This document shows positions 18,660-26,844 of a DNA stretch of 64,000 nt, one piece after another (position 1 is the stretch's first letter; each line of letters starts with the position of its first letter). The notes below the pieces were generated by a model, which worked only from the letters and a program-made list of their open reading frames with translations, had not been told where the DNA came from and searched no databases. Source of the DNA: Ancylobacter polymorphus (lineage in GTDB: Bacteria; Pseudomonadota; Alphaproteobacteria; Rhizobiales; Xanthobacteraceae). The stretch is from NCBI RefSeq assembly GCF_030813495.1, contig NZ_JAUSUI010000002.1:434001-498000 (forward strand), in the 5' to 3' direction. Made by a program: the position numbers and the translations under genes.

Positions 18660-20111
18660 ATGACGACGACGAAAGCCGCCGCCCGCGCCCTTGCATGCCT
18701 TGCCGCGTCCTGCGCTCCCGCCTTGCTGGCGATGGGTGGCCCGGCCCACGCGGCCGAGGGCATGGGCATTGACGGGGCGAGTCTGCCGCTGCTCTGGGGC
18801 CTTCCCTTCGTCGGCATGCTGCTTTCCATCGCCATCATCCCGCTGATCGCGGGCGCGTTCTGGCACCATCATTACGGCAAGGTGGCGCTGTTCTGGGCGC
18901 TGGCCTTCCTGGTGCCCTTCGTCACCACCCATGGCGCCGGGCTCGCGACCTATGAGGTGGCGCATGCGGCGCTGCTCGAATACATCCCCTTCATCATCCT
19001 GCTGTTCGCGCTTTTCACCATTTCCGGCGGCATCCTGCTCACCGGCAATCTGCACGGCAGCCCGGGGGTAAACACCGCGCTGCTCGCCATCGGCACGGTG
19101 CTGGCGAGCCTGATCGGTACCACCGGCGCCTCCATGGTGCTGATCCGCCCGCTGCTGCGTGCCAATGACGACCGCCGCCACAACGTTCATACCGTGGTGT
19201 TCTTCATCTTCCTGGTGTCGAATATTGGCGGCTCGCTCACCCCGCTCGGCGATCCGCCGCTGTTCCTCGGCTTCCTCAAGGGCGTCGATTTCTTCTGGAC
19301 CACCCAGCATCTGTTCCACGACACGGCGCTGGTGGCGGCGCTGCTGCTCGGCACGTTCTATCTGCTCGACCGCTATTTTTATTCCCGCGAGGAGAAGCTT
19401 CCGCGAAAGCCTGACCCGACGCCGGACACGGAGCGGCTCGGCCTGCGGGGCCTGCGCAACCTGCCTCTGCTGGCCGGCGTCATCGCCGCCATTCTGATGA
19501 GCGCGCTGTGGAAGCCGGGCATCGAGTTCAACATTCTCGGCACCCATGTGCCGCTGCCTTCCATCGCCCGCGATCTGAGCCTGCTGGTGCTGGCGGGGAT
19601 TTCCATCGCCATCACGCCGGCCTTCATCCGCGAGCGCAACGGTTTCGACTGGGAGCCGATCCGCGAAGTGGCGAAACTGTTCGCCGCGATCTTCCTCACC
19701 ATCATTCCGGTCATTGCCATTTTGCGGGCGGGCTCGGCGGGGGCGCTTTCCCCGCTGGTGGCGCTGGTGACGGATGCGGCGGGCGGGCCGGTGAATGCCG
19801 GCTATTTCTGGATGACCGGCCTGCTCTCCGGCTTCCTCGACAATGCGCCGACCTATCTCGTCTTCTTCAACCTCGCCGGTGGCGACGCGCAGGAATTGAT
19901 GACGCGCCTGCCGGTGACGCTTGAGGCGATCTCGGCTGGCGCCGTGTTCATGGGGGCGCTGACCTATATCGGCAACGCCCCCAATTTCATGGTGCTGGCC
20001 ATCGCCAAGGGGCGCGGCGTCGCCATGCCGAGCTTCTTCGGCTACATGGCGTGGTCGGGCGTGTTCCTGCTGCCCTGCTTCGCGCTGCTCACCTGGCTGT
20101 ATTTCCTCTGA
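18660..20111 (+). CDS. Sodium:proton antiporter-like / citrate-type cation transporter family protein
   Basis: The 483-residue protein starts with a cleavable-looking or first-helix segment (ACLAASCAPALLAMGGPAHA) and has about 11-12 further hydrophobic helices. Its FHHYGKVALFW-like region, GTTGASMVLIRPLLRAN, SNIGGSLTPLGDPPLFLGFL and SGFLDNAPTYLVFFN match the ion-transporter superfamily members annotated as sodium:proton antiporters (CitMHS_2-like). The GDPP and DNAP motifs are conserved hairpin elements. The start at 18660 fits the GGGGAAGAAG ribosome site and the structured leader. The exact ion is not shown by the sequence; a Li+/Na+ role is suggested by the leader. Confidence 0.83.
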   Translation: MTTTKAAARALACLAASCAPALLAMGGPAHAAEGMGIDGASLPLLWGLPFVGMLLSIAIIPLIAGAFWHHHYGKVALFWALAFLVPFVTTHGAGLATYEVAHAALLEYIPFIILLFALFTISGGILLTGNLHGSPGVNTALLAIGTVLASLIGTTGASMVLIRPLLRANDDRRHNVHTVVFFIFLVSNIGGSLTPLGDPPLFLGFLKGVDFFWTTQHLFHDTALVAALLLGTFYLLDRYFYSREEKLPRKPDPTPDTERLGLRGLRNLPLLAGVIAAILMSALWKPGIEFNILGTHVPLPSIARDLSLLVLAGISIAITPAFIRERNGFDWEPIREVAKLFAAIFLTIIPVIAILRAGSAGALSPLVALVTDAAGGPVNAGYFWMTGLLSGFLDNAPTYLVFFNLAGGDAQELMTRLPVTLEAISAGAVFMGALTYIGNAPNFMVLAIAKGRGVAMPSFFGYMAWSGVFLLPCFALLTWLYFL

Positions 20112-20126
20112 CGCCGGGCGGCGGCG

Positions 20127-21611
20127 CTACTCCGCCGCCACCGCCATTCCCGGCGTCGCGTCAGTGCCGGAATCGGTTTCCTTTTCGGCAGGCGCAGCGG
20201 CGAGGCGCTGCGTCCAGCGGCGGGCGGCGGCGAGATAATCGCCACGGTTCGCCCATCCTCTAGCAGGATCGAGCAGGGCCGGGTCGATGCCCTCCACAGC
20301 GGCGGGCACCTCAAGACCGAGAGGCGGGTCGGTGCGCCACTCGCCCGACGCCAGTTCGCCCGTCTGCGCCGCGGCGACGAGCCGCCGGCTGATCTCCAGC
20401 GGCACGCGGCGCTCGGCGTCGCCGCCTGTCCGGCCCGTATTCACCAGCCAGCAGATTGGCGCATGGCGCTCCAGCAGCGCGTGCAGCCGTGCGAGGTGCG
20501 GCGCGGCGAGGCCGGTGGCCGAAAGGAAAGCGCCGGGAGCCTGCTCCGGGTTCAGCCGGGCGAGGGCGGGCAGCACGCCCTCTTCATCCCGCACCAGCAT
20601 GAACAGATGCGCCGGCGCGCCCAGAGTTTGCGCAGGCGCGGCGGCGGCGGGGAGGATGATCCGGGCGTCGGCGCCCGTCGCGTCAAGGTCCGGCACCCGC
20701 GTCGCCGGGTCGAGCGCCATATTCTCCAGCACGGTGCCGAAGCGCGCCGCCTCCGGCGTGGCGGCAAGGTCCGCCGGGTGCGCAAAGGTGCCGGCTTCCA
20801 AAGCGATGAGCCCCTCGTCGCCCCAGCCGAGCGCGCCGTCGAGGCGCGGCAGCGCGCCGTCCTCTTCCGCCGTGCCCTGTGCCAGCGCGCTCTTGCCGGC
20901 ACCGGAGGCGCCGAGCAGCAGGGAGATCGCGCCGTCCGCCCCGGTGCGGACGGCGCCTTCGAGCGGCAGTACCCCCGCCGCCAGCAGCGGTTCGGCGAGA
21001 AGATGGGCGAGCGCCGCCCGCAGCGCCGCGCTGCGGCCGGTGCCGGCGATGAGTGCGAGGCCGTTGGCGAGATCCAGCGCGAGCACGCCCTCGGCCGGGA
21101 CGCCATGCGTTTCGGGCGTGGGGCGGAAGCCCGGCGCGCACAGCACGGTGAGGCCCGGCGCGCCCGCGTCCGCCGCCGTCGCGCGCGGGCGCAGGAGATG
21201 GCGCACGGCCAGCGCGTGCCAGGCCTGATCCGACAGAATCCGCAGGGCAATGCCGCCGGCCGGACCGGCCTCCACGCTGACATCCTGACCGAACAGGGTA
21301 CGGCGGGCGACATAGGCGAGCAGGTCGGCCTTCAGCGCCTCGAACTGCGCGCGGGTCAGCGCCCAAGCATCCGTCGCGCCGGCAGGCTCCCCGCCCTCTG
21401 CCGCGTCGTCGACGCGCGCGAGAGCGAGGGGGTGCCCGGCCGGGCCGGTGGTGACGACCAGCGCGCCGGTATGAGACAGCCGTACCTCGCCGCGCGCCAC
21501 GGCCCGTTCGCACAGATAGGCGCTGCCCAGATTCCAGAACACCCGTCCGGTGCCGGCGGGATCGAGTCCCTCAAGGCCGGAATGGTCGCTCTGCGTGCCG
21601 GTTTGCTTCAC
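20127..21611 (-). CDS. PckA-like protein (phosphoenolpyruvate carboxykinase homologue), probably catalytically inactive
   Basis: The 494 residues align along the whole length of ATP-type PckA (about 535 residues), for example LFGQDVSVEAGPAGG, RFGTVLENMALDPATR, ICWLVNTGRTGGDAERRVPL and RTDPPLGLEVPAAVEGI. The P-loop survives as GASGAGKS (234-241). Other catalytic elements are lost: the TGRSPKDK substrate loop is TTGPAGHPL, the Y-x-GEMKK lysines are missing, MHCSAN is LPLEGAV and GDDEHGW is LDGALGW. The frame is intact, begins with GTG after AGGAGGAG, and occupies the place of pckA beside chvI in Rhizobiales. I read it as a pseudoenzyme that may bind nucleotide. Convergent with the antiporter gene. 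Confidence 0.8.
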   Translation of the reverse strand: MKQTGTQSDHSGLEGLDPAGTGRVFWNLGSAYLCERAVARGEVRLSHTGALVVTTGPAGHPLALARVDDAAEGGEPAGATDAWALTRAQFEALKADLLAYVARRTLFGQDVSVEAGPAGGIALRILSDQAWHALAVRHLLRPRATAADAGAPGLTVLCAPGFRPTPETHGVPAEGVLALDLANGLALIAGTGRSAALRAALAHLLAEPLLAAGVLPLEGAVRTGADGAISLLLGASGAGKSALAQGTAEEDGALPRLDGALGWGDEGLIALEAGTFAHPADLAATPEAARFGTVLENMALDPATRVPDLDATGADARIILPAAAAPAQTLGAPAHLFMLVRDEEGVLPALARLNPEQAPGAFLSATGLAAPHLARLHALLERHAPICWLVNTGRTGGDAERRVPLEISRRLVAAAQTGELASGEWRTDPPLGLEVPAAVEGIDPALLDPARGWANRGDYLAAARRWTQRLAAAPAEKETDSGTDATPGMAVAAE

Positions 21612-21728
21612 GGTCGGCTCCTCCTACGCATGACAGGAGGCGGGACCATGGGAGGCCAAAGGGGCGTTTTGCGCGAAATTCCGGGTCGATTATGTGGCCA
21701 AACCGGGGATTATGCGCCTTTCAAGGTG

Positions 21729-22481
21729 TCACTGCACCGCCGAGGCGCGCGCGGCATTGGCACGCTCGACCAATGCCGCGCGCATTTCCTGCGCATTGGT
21801 GACGCGCCGGCCGAAATCGAGCCGGCGGACCTGCGTACCGTCCATCAGGTCGCAGCCCTCGGGATCGAGCCCGACCAGCTTCCAATGGCCGGGGCCGGTG
21901 CCGATGAGGTGGAGCGCATAGAGCTGGATGGCGTCGGCATGGTCGGCATTCATATGCGCGACCGCGCCTTCCTCGGCCGCCAGCACCCCGGAGGCGTCGT
22001 CGATGCGGGTGGCGAGCGCGGCCCCGTCCACATCCTTGATGCGGCCGAAGCCGGCGACGAGATGGGCGCTCTCCACCTCCAGCCGGTAGAAGGCGAAATC
22101 GCTGAAGTCGGCGAAACCGGCCGCGTCCGGGTGCCGCGCCAGGAAGCGGCGGCGCGCGGTGGCGATGGCTTCCGGCTCCGTCAGCGCGGCGATGCGCCCC
22201 TTCAGCCCGGCGCGCGCGCCCTGCAGTTCGTCGCCGGTGCGGTGTTCGTCGACCAGCAGCGAGACGCGGGAATCGCGCTGCAGATTGACCGTATGCCGCG
22301 CGAGCTGGGAGAGCAGCAGCAGCGGCGCGCCATCCGGCAGGGTGGCGAGCTGCACCAGCGAGGCATAGGGCGCGCCATCGGCATCGAGCGTGGCGAGTGC
22401 CCCCGTCTGGCTCTCGCGGATGAGCCGCTTGACGGCGCGGGCCGCGTCGAAGGCGTCGGGCGTGGTCGGGGTCGCTGGCAT
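21729..22481 (-). CDS. HugZ-family heme utilization / pyridoxamine 5'-phosphate oxidase-fold protein
   Basis: The 250-residue protein has an N-terminal split-barrel flavin-binding fold (TGALATLDADGAPYASLVQLA, LLLSQLARHTVNLQRDSRVSLL) and a C-terminal DUF2470 domain (EEGAVAHMNADHADAIQLYA). This two-domain plan is that of HugZ-like proteins, some of which degrade heme, while others have no proven activity. ATG 22481 has GGAG seven bases upstream. It is divergent from chvI with about 190 bp between the starts, and on the same strand as the PckA-like gene. The heme role is family-based only. Confidence 0.82.
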   Translation of the reverse strand: MPATPTTPDAFDAARAVKRLIRESQTGALATLDADGAPYASLVQLATLPDGAPLLLLSQLARHTVNLQRDSRVSLLVDEHRTGDELQGARAGLKGRIAALTEPEAIATARRRFLARHPDAAGFADFSDFAFYRLEVESAHLVAGFGRIKDVDGAALATRIDDASGVLAAEEGAVAHMNADHADAIQLYALHLIGTGPGHWKLVGLDPEGCDLMDGTQVRRLDFGRRVTNAQEMRAALVERANAARASAVQ

Positions 22482-22668
22482 GGGAAAGCTCCGCCTGTCG
22501 GGTCTCAAGAGGTGTGCGCGGCGGCGCCCGCCGTCAACCCGGCGGTGTGGATTGGCGGGCGGACGCGAAACGCGCTAATTTCCGTTGAATCAGTTTGCGT
22601 GTCACATTGTGGCCACGCCGGCGGGGTTCACCGCTTCGTGTACCGCCGCCGAACAGGAAAGTGCGCAG

Positions 22669-23367
22669 ATGCCGACCATCGCTCTCGTCGACGACGATCG
22701 CAACATTCTCACCTCCGTATCCATCGCCCTGGAGTCGGAGGGCTATCGTATCCAGACGTACACCGACGGCGCCACCGCCCTTGACGGCTTCAAGACCAAC
22801 CCGCCCGACCTCGCCATCTTCGATATCAAGATGCCGCGCATGGACGGCATGGAGCTGCTGCGCCGCCTGCGCCAGAAGAGCGACATGCCGGTGATCTTCC
22901 TCACCTCCAAGGATGACGAGATCGACGAATTGTTCGGCCTGAAGATGGGCGCGGACGACTTCATCAAGAAGCCGTTCTCCCAGCGCCTGCTGGTGGAGCG
23001 GGTGAAGGCGGTGCTGCGCCGCTTCGCGCCCAAGGACGGAACGCTGCCGCGCGAGACCGACAGCGCCAAGGTGCTGGAGCGCGGGCTGCTGCGCATGGAT
23101 CCCGAGCGCCACACCTGCACCTGGAAGGGCGAGAATGTCACCCTCACCGTCACCGAGTTCCTCATCCTGCAGGCGCTCGCCACCCGCCCCGGCGTGGTGA
23201 AGAGCCGCAATGCGCTGATGGATGCGGCCTATGACGACCAGGTCTATGTCGACGACCGCACCATCGACAGCCACATCAAGCGGCTGCGCAAGAAGTTCAA
23301 GGTGGCGGACGACAATTTCGAGATGATCGAGACGCTGTACGGCGTCGGCTATCGCTTCAAGGAGTAG
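22669..23367 (+). CDS. chvI: Two-component response regulator ChvI (OmpR family)
   Basis: The 232 residues form a receiver domain with acidic pocket D8-D10, phosphoacceptor D52 ([12 protein letters not shown]) and signalling lysine in KKPFSQRLL, followed by a winged-helix domain ending YGVGYRFKE. The sequence closely follows ChvI of Rhizobiales, which responds to acid and envelope stress and controls exopolysaccharide, motility and host-association genes. The kinase gene starts 7 bp after the stop. ATG 22669 gives the standard [10 protein letters not shown] start. Confidence 0.95.
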   Translation: MPTIALVDDDRNILTSVSIALESEGYRIQTYTDGATALDGFKTNPPDLAIFDIKMPRMDGMELLRRLRQKSDMPVIFLTSKDDEIDELFGLKMGADDFIKKPFSQRLLVERVKAVLRRFAPKDGTLPRETDSAKVLERGLLRMDPERHTCTWKGENVTLTVTEFLILQALATRPGVVKSRNALMDAAYDDQVYVDDRTIDSHIKRLRKKFKVADDNFEMIETLYGVGYRFKE

Positions 23368-23374
23368 CGAGCCC

Positions 23375-25279
23375 TTGCTCGATCCGGAACTGACCCGGAA
23401 CGGCGCCGCCCCGGCGGCGGCCGAGGACGGGGACACGGGGGAAGCGCCCCGCTCTGCCGAGCGGGCGGGGCTTCTCGGCGCCTTGCGCCGGGCGCGCAAT
23501 TTCGTCGCCTTCAAGAGCTTTTCCAGCCTCACCCGCCGGATCGTGCTGCTCAACCTCGCCGGCATGTGCGTGCTGGTGTCGGGCATTCTCTACCTCTCCG
23601 AGTTCCGCGCCGGGCTGATCGACGCGCGGGTGCAGAGCCTGCTGGTGCAGGGCGAGATCATCGCCAGCGCCATCGCCGCCTCGGCGCAGGTGGAAACCAA
23701 CGCCATCACCATCGACCCCGACCGGCTGCTGGAGCTGAAGGCGGGCGAGAGCTACGGCCCGGGCGAAGAGGGCTTCGCCCCGCTCGAATTCCCGATCAAT
23801 CCCGAGCGCATCGCCCCGGTGCTGAAGCGTCTGGTCGAGCCCACCGGCACCCGCGCGCGCATCTATGACCGCGACGGCGCCCTGCTGGTGGATTCCCGCT
23901 CGCTCTATGCGCGCGGCGAAATCCTGCGGTTCGACATGCCCGCCCCCACCACGCCCAAGCCCAACTGGATGGAGCGTGGCTGGAACAGCATGAAGTTCTG
24001 GTTCGAGCGCGGCGACCTGCCGCTCTATCGCGAGCTGGGGCCGAACAACGGCAAGGGCTACCCGGCGGTGATTGAAGCGCTGCAGGGCAAGAAAGCGAGC
24101 GCGGTGCAGGTGAATGAGCGCGGGCAGGTGATCGTCTCGGTCGCCGTGCCGGTGCAGCGCTTCCGCGCCATTCTCGGCGCCCTGCTGCTCTCCACCCAGG
24201 GCGGCGAGATCGATGAGGCGGTGGCGGCCGAGCGGCTCGTCATCGTGCGGGTGTTCCTCGTCGCCATGGCGGTCATGGTGGTGCTGTCGCTGCTGCTCGC
24301 CAGCACCATTGCCGGCCCGGTGCGCAAGCTCGCCGACGCCGCCGAGCGGGTGCGACGGCGGACCCGCTCGCGGGTGGAGATTCCCGATTTCACCAGCCGC
24401 TCGGACGAGATCGGCCATCTCTCCGGCGCGCTGCGCGACATGACCGACGCGCTCTATTCGCGCATCGAGGCCATCGAGAGTTTCGCCGCCGATGTCTCGC
24501 ATGAACTGAAGAACCCGCTGACCTCGCTGCGCTCGGCGGTGGAGACGCTGCCGCTGGCGAAGTCCGACACGTCGCGCGGCCGGCTGCTGGAAGTCATCCA
24601 GCACGATGTGAAGCGGCTCGACAGGCTGATCACCGACATCTCCGACGCCTCGCGGCTCGATGCCGAATTGCAGCGGCAGGAATCCGAGCCGGTGGATCTG
24701 GTGCGCCTGCTCAACACCGTCACCGGCGTGCACAATGACGTGGTGCGCGGCGACGGGGTGAGGGTGAGCCTCGCCTTCGAGCCGCCGCCGGGCACCGGGG
24801 CCGCCTATGTCATTTCCGGCCATGATTCGCGGCTGGGCCAGGTGATCAACAATCTGATCGACAATGCCCGCTCCTTCTCCGCCAAGGGCGGGGAGGTGCG
24901 CGTCACCTGCCGGCGCAATCGCGACACAGTGGACATCCTCGTCGACGATGACGGGCCGGGCATTCCGCCGCATGCGTTGAGCCGGATTTTCGAGCGCTTC
25001 TACACCGACCGGCCGGAGGAGCAGGGCTTCGGCCAGAATTCCGGCCTGGGCCTGTCGATCTCGCGCCAGATCGTCGAGGCGCATGGCGGCCGCATCTGGG
25101 CGGAGAACCGTCCGGCGGAGGCGCGCCCGCCCGAGCCGGCGCCGAAGAAGCCGCGCGCCTCGCGTGCCAAGGCCAAGGCGGCGGTTACGGAGGAGGCGCC
25201 CGCGCCGGAGGAGACGGTGCCGGCGGCGCCGAAGCTGTTCGGCGGCGCCCGCTTCATCGTCCGCCTGCCGGCCAATTGA
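23375..25279 (+). CDS. chvG: Sensor histidine kinase ChvG
   Basis: This is the 634-residue inner-membrane kinase partner of ChvI. One helix near residues 45-68 and another near 285-310 flank a periplasmic sensor domain of about 220 residues. A HAMP region, the dimerisation box SHELKNPLTSLR (H376) and a catalytic domain with NNLIDNARS, DDGPGIPPHAL and GLGLSIS follow. Near residues 585-620 there is an insertion rich in Pro, Ala and Glu before the final RFIVRLP. The start is TTG at 23375 behind AAGGAG. In other Rhizobiales the periplasmic inhibitor ExoR holds ChvG off; no exoR is visible here. Confidence 0.94.
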   Translation: MLDPELTRNGAAPAAAEDGDTGEAPRSAERAGLLGALRRARNFVAFKSFSSLTRRIVLLNLAGMCVLVSGILYLSEFRAGLIDARVQSLLVQGEIIASAIAASAQVETNAITIDPDRLLELKAGESYGPGEEGFAPLEFPINPERIAPVLKRLVEPTGTRARIYDRDGALLVDSRSLYARGEILRFDMPAPTTPKPNWMERGWNSMKFWFERGDLPLYRELGPNNGKGYPAVIEALQGKKASAVQVNERGQVIVSVAVPVQRFRAILGALLLSTQGGEIDEAVAAERLVIVRVFLVAMAVMVVLSLLLASTIAGPVRKLADAAERVRRRTRSRVEIPDFTSRSDEIGHLSGALRDMTDALYSRIEAIESFAADVSHELKNPLTSLRSAVETLPLAKSDTSRGRLLEVIQHDVKRLDRLITDISDASRLDAELQRQESEPVDLVRLLNTVTGVHNDVVRGDGVRVSLAFEPPPGTGAAYVISGHDSRLGQVINNLIDNARSFSAKGGEVRVTCRRNRDTVDILVDDDGPGIPPHALSRIFERFYTDRPEEQGFGQNSGLGLSISRQIVEAHGGRIWAENRPAEARPPEPAPKKPRASRAKAKAAVTEEAPAPEETVPAAPKLFGGARFIVRLPAN

Positions 25280-25287
25280 GGCACGCC

Positions 25288-25752
25288 ATGGCACCGGCAG
25301 ACGCCCTTCAACCGACGGTGCATGCGTCCTGCGTGCGGGTCGGGGATCGGGGCGTGCTGATCCGGGGGCCGTCGGGGGCGGGCAAGTCGCGCCTCGCCTT
25401 CGCGCTCATCCTCGCCGGGCGTGGCGGCCTGGTGCCGCCGGTGGAACTGGTGGCGGATGACCGGGTGCTTCTGACGCGGCGCGGGGCCGCGCTGTTCGCT
25501 GCCGCACCGCACGCGCTCGCCGGGCTGATCGAGGTGCGTGGGGTCGGGCTGCGGCGTCTGCCCTTCGCGGCCGAGGTGACGGTCGACCTCGTGGTCGATC
25601 TCGGCGCCGCCGATGCGGCCCGTCTGCCGGAACCGGCGGCGCGCCGGGCGGCGATCGAGGGGGTGGAAATCGAGCGCCTGCCGCTCTTTGCCGGTGGCGA
25701 TGGGGTGCAGCAGGTGCTGGCGCTGCTGCTTACCGCGCCGGGGCCCGATTAG
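25288..25752 (+). CDS. hprK: HPr kinase/phosphorylase, short alphaproteobacterial form
   Basis: The 154-residue protein corresponds to the C-terminal catalytic half of HprK; the N-terminal domain found in Firmicutes is absent, as is normal in alphaproteobacteria. The P-loop is GPSGAGKS (27-34). ADDRVLLTRRG and the IEVRGVGLRRLPF segment match the family core. It phosphorylates or dephosphorylates a serine of HPr, setting PTS signalling. It follows chvG by 8 bp, with GAGG before ATG 25288. A TTG start overlapping the chvG stop at 25276 is a possible alternative. Confidence 0.93.
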   Translation: MAPADALQPTVHASCVRVGDRGVLIRGPSGAGKSRLAFALILAGRGGLVPPVELVADDRVLLTRRGAALFAAAPHALAGLIEVRGVGLRRLPFAAEVTVDLVVDLGAADAARLPEPAARRAAIEGVEIERLPLFAGGDGVQQVLALLLTAPGPD

Positions 25753-25935
25753 CTTCCCGTCAACGGTAACATCAAGCGTATGCGGGCCCGTGCGGATTTT
25801 CCCCAGCGGTACTTGCCATTCATGTGCAGCGCAACGATGATGTGCGCCCCGCAAAGGGGGCGGCGGGCGATCCTATTCCGATGCCTCCGGCAGTAAGCAT
25901 TGCAGTCGCGCCGGACCGGCGTGCGGCGGAGCAAG

Positions 25936-26337
25936 ATGATAGGTCTCGTACTCGTAACGCACGGACGCCTTGCCAGCGAATTCCGCGCCGCGCTCGAACA
26001 TGTGATGGGGAAGCAGTCCCAGATCGAGGCGATCACCATCGAGCCGGATGATGACATCGAGCGGCGGCGGCAGGACATTGTCGACGCGGTGGCGACGGTC
26101 AATACCGGCGGCGGCGTGGTGATCCTCACCGACATGTTCGGCGGCACGCCTTCCAACCTCGCCATCTCCGTCATGACCTCCCCGGATATCGAGGTGGTCG
26201 CGGGCATCAACTTGCCGATGCTGGTCAAGCTTGCCACGGTGCGCGGCGAGGTGCCGATGGAAGAGGCGGTGGTGCAGGCACAGGATGCCGGCCGCAAATA
26301 CATCAACATCGCCAGCCGGGTGCTCGCGGGCAAATGA
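25936..26337 (+). CDS. PTS EIIA component, mannose family (regulatory PTS)
   Basis: The 133-residue EIIA-Man-fold protein has phosphoacceptor H9 in LVLVTHGRLASEF and the typical ILTDMFGGTPSNLA motif. Alphaproteobacteria usually lack mannose-type permeases, so this protein acts in a regulatory phosphorelay from HPr rather than in sugar import. It lies 183 bp after hprK and overlaps ptsH by 4 bp, so the two should be co-translated. ATG 25936 gives a family-typical N-terminus. Confidence 0.93.
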   Translation: MIGLVLVTHGRLASEFRAALEHVMGKQSQIEAITIEPDDDIERRRQDIVDAVATVNTGGGVVILTDMFGGTPSNLAISVMTSPDIEVVAGINLPMLVKLATVRGEVPMEEAVVQAQDAGRKYINIASRVLAGK

Positions 26338-26621
26338 TGGACACCTCGGTCGTCCTTACCCGCGAACTGCCCATCGTCAACAAGCGCGGCCTGCACGCCC
26401 GCGCCTCCGCCAAATTCGTGCAGACCGTGGAGCGCTTCGATGCCGATGTGCGCGTCACGCGCTGCGGCGAGACGGTGGGTGGCACGTCCATCATGGGCCT
26501 GATGATGCTGGCCGCCGCGCCTGGCACCACCATCGAGGTCGCCGCCTCCGGCCGGGAAGCGCAGGCGGTGCTGGAGGCCCTTACCCGCCTCATCGCCGAG
26601 CGGTTCGGCGAGGACGAATAG
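26334..26621 (+). CDS. ptsH: Phosphocarrier protein HPr
   Basis: The 95-residue HPr carries phosphoacceptor H21 in [13 protein letters not shown] and the HprK target serine S52 in [11 protein letters not shown]. It accepts phosphate from Enzyme I and passes it to the adjacent EIIA. The presence of both phosphosites beside hprK supports dual His/Ser control. The start may be the ATG at 26334 or the immediately following one at 26337; either overlaps the EIIA stop. Enzyme I is not in the window. Confidence 0.94.
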   Translation: MMDTSVVLTRELPIVNKRGLHARASAKFVQTVERFDADVRVTRCGETVGGTSIMGLMMLAAAPGTTIEVAASGREAQAVLEALTRLIAERFGEDE

Positions 26622-26751
26622 GCGGCGGCCGGGCGCTGGCGCCCGCACGCTGCCTCGCCGCACATCCGAAATGGCTCCGGACTGGAAGCGTCTCGCATGG
26701 CGCGGGCTTCGTCGTGCCGGTAAAACCGCATCGAGCCTCTGGGTCGGCACG

Positions 26752-26775
26752 CGACATAAAGACATCTTTATGTCG
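26752..26775. promoter_or_regulatory. Perfect 10-bp inverted repeat upstream of ahcY (possible SahR-type operator)
   Basis: CGACATAAAG-ACAT-CTTTATGTCG is a perfect palindrome, AT-rich against a GC-rich background, 70 bp before the ahcY start. It resembles the AAAG...CTTT palindromes reported for SahR, an ArsR-family repressor of methyl-cycle genes; that comparison is from memory. It lacks a trailing T run, so a terminator for ptsH is less likely. Confidence 0.5.
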
Positions 26776-26844
26776 TTATTGCTGTGTCAGGCTGTAGCTG
26801 CTAAACCGCGTGCCGAACCCGTCACACCCGTCAGGAAGACTTTC

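Noticed and set aside
26622..26844. SAM-II or SAH riboswitch upstream of ahcY
   Set aside because: GCTGCTAAACCGCG at about 26800 recalls such motifs, but I could not build the conserved pseudoknot of either class; the palindrome at 26752-26775 is a simpler explanation.
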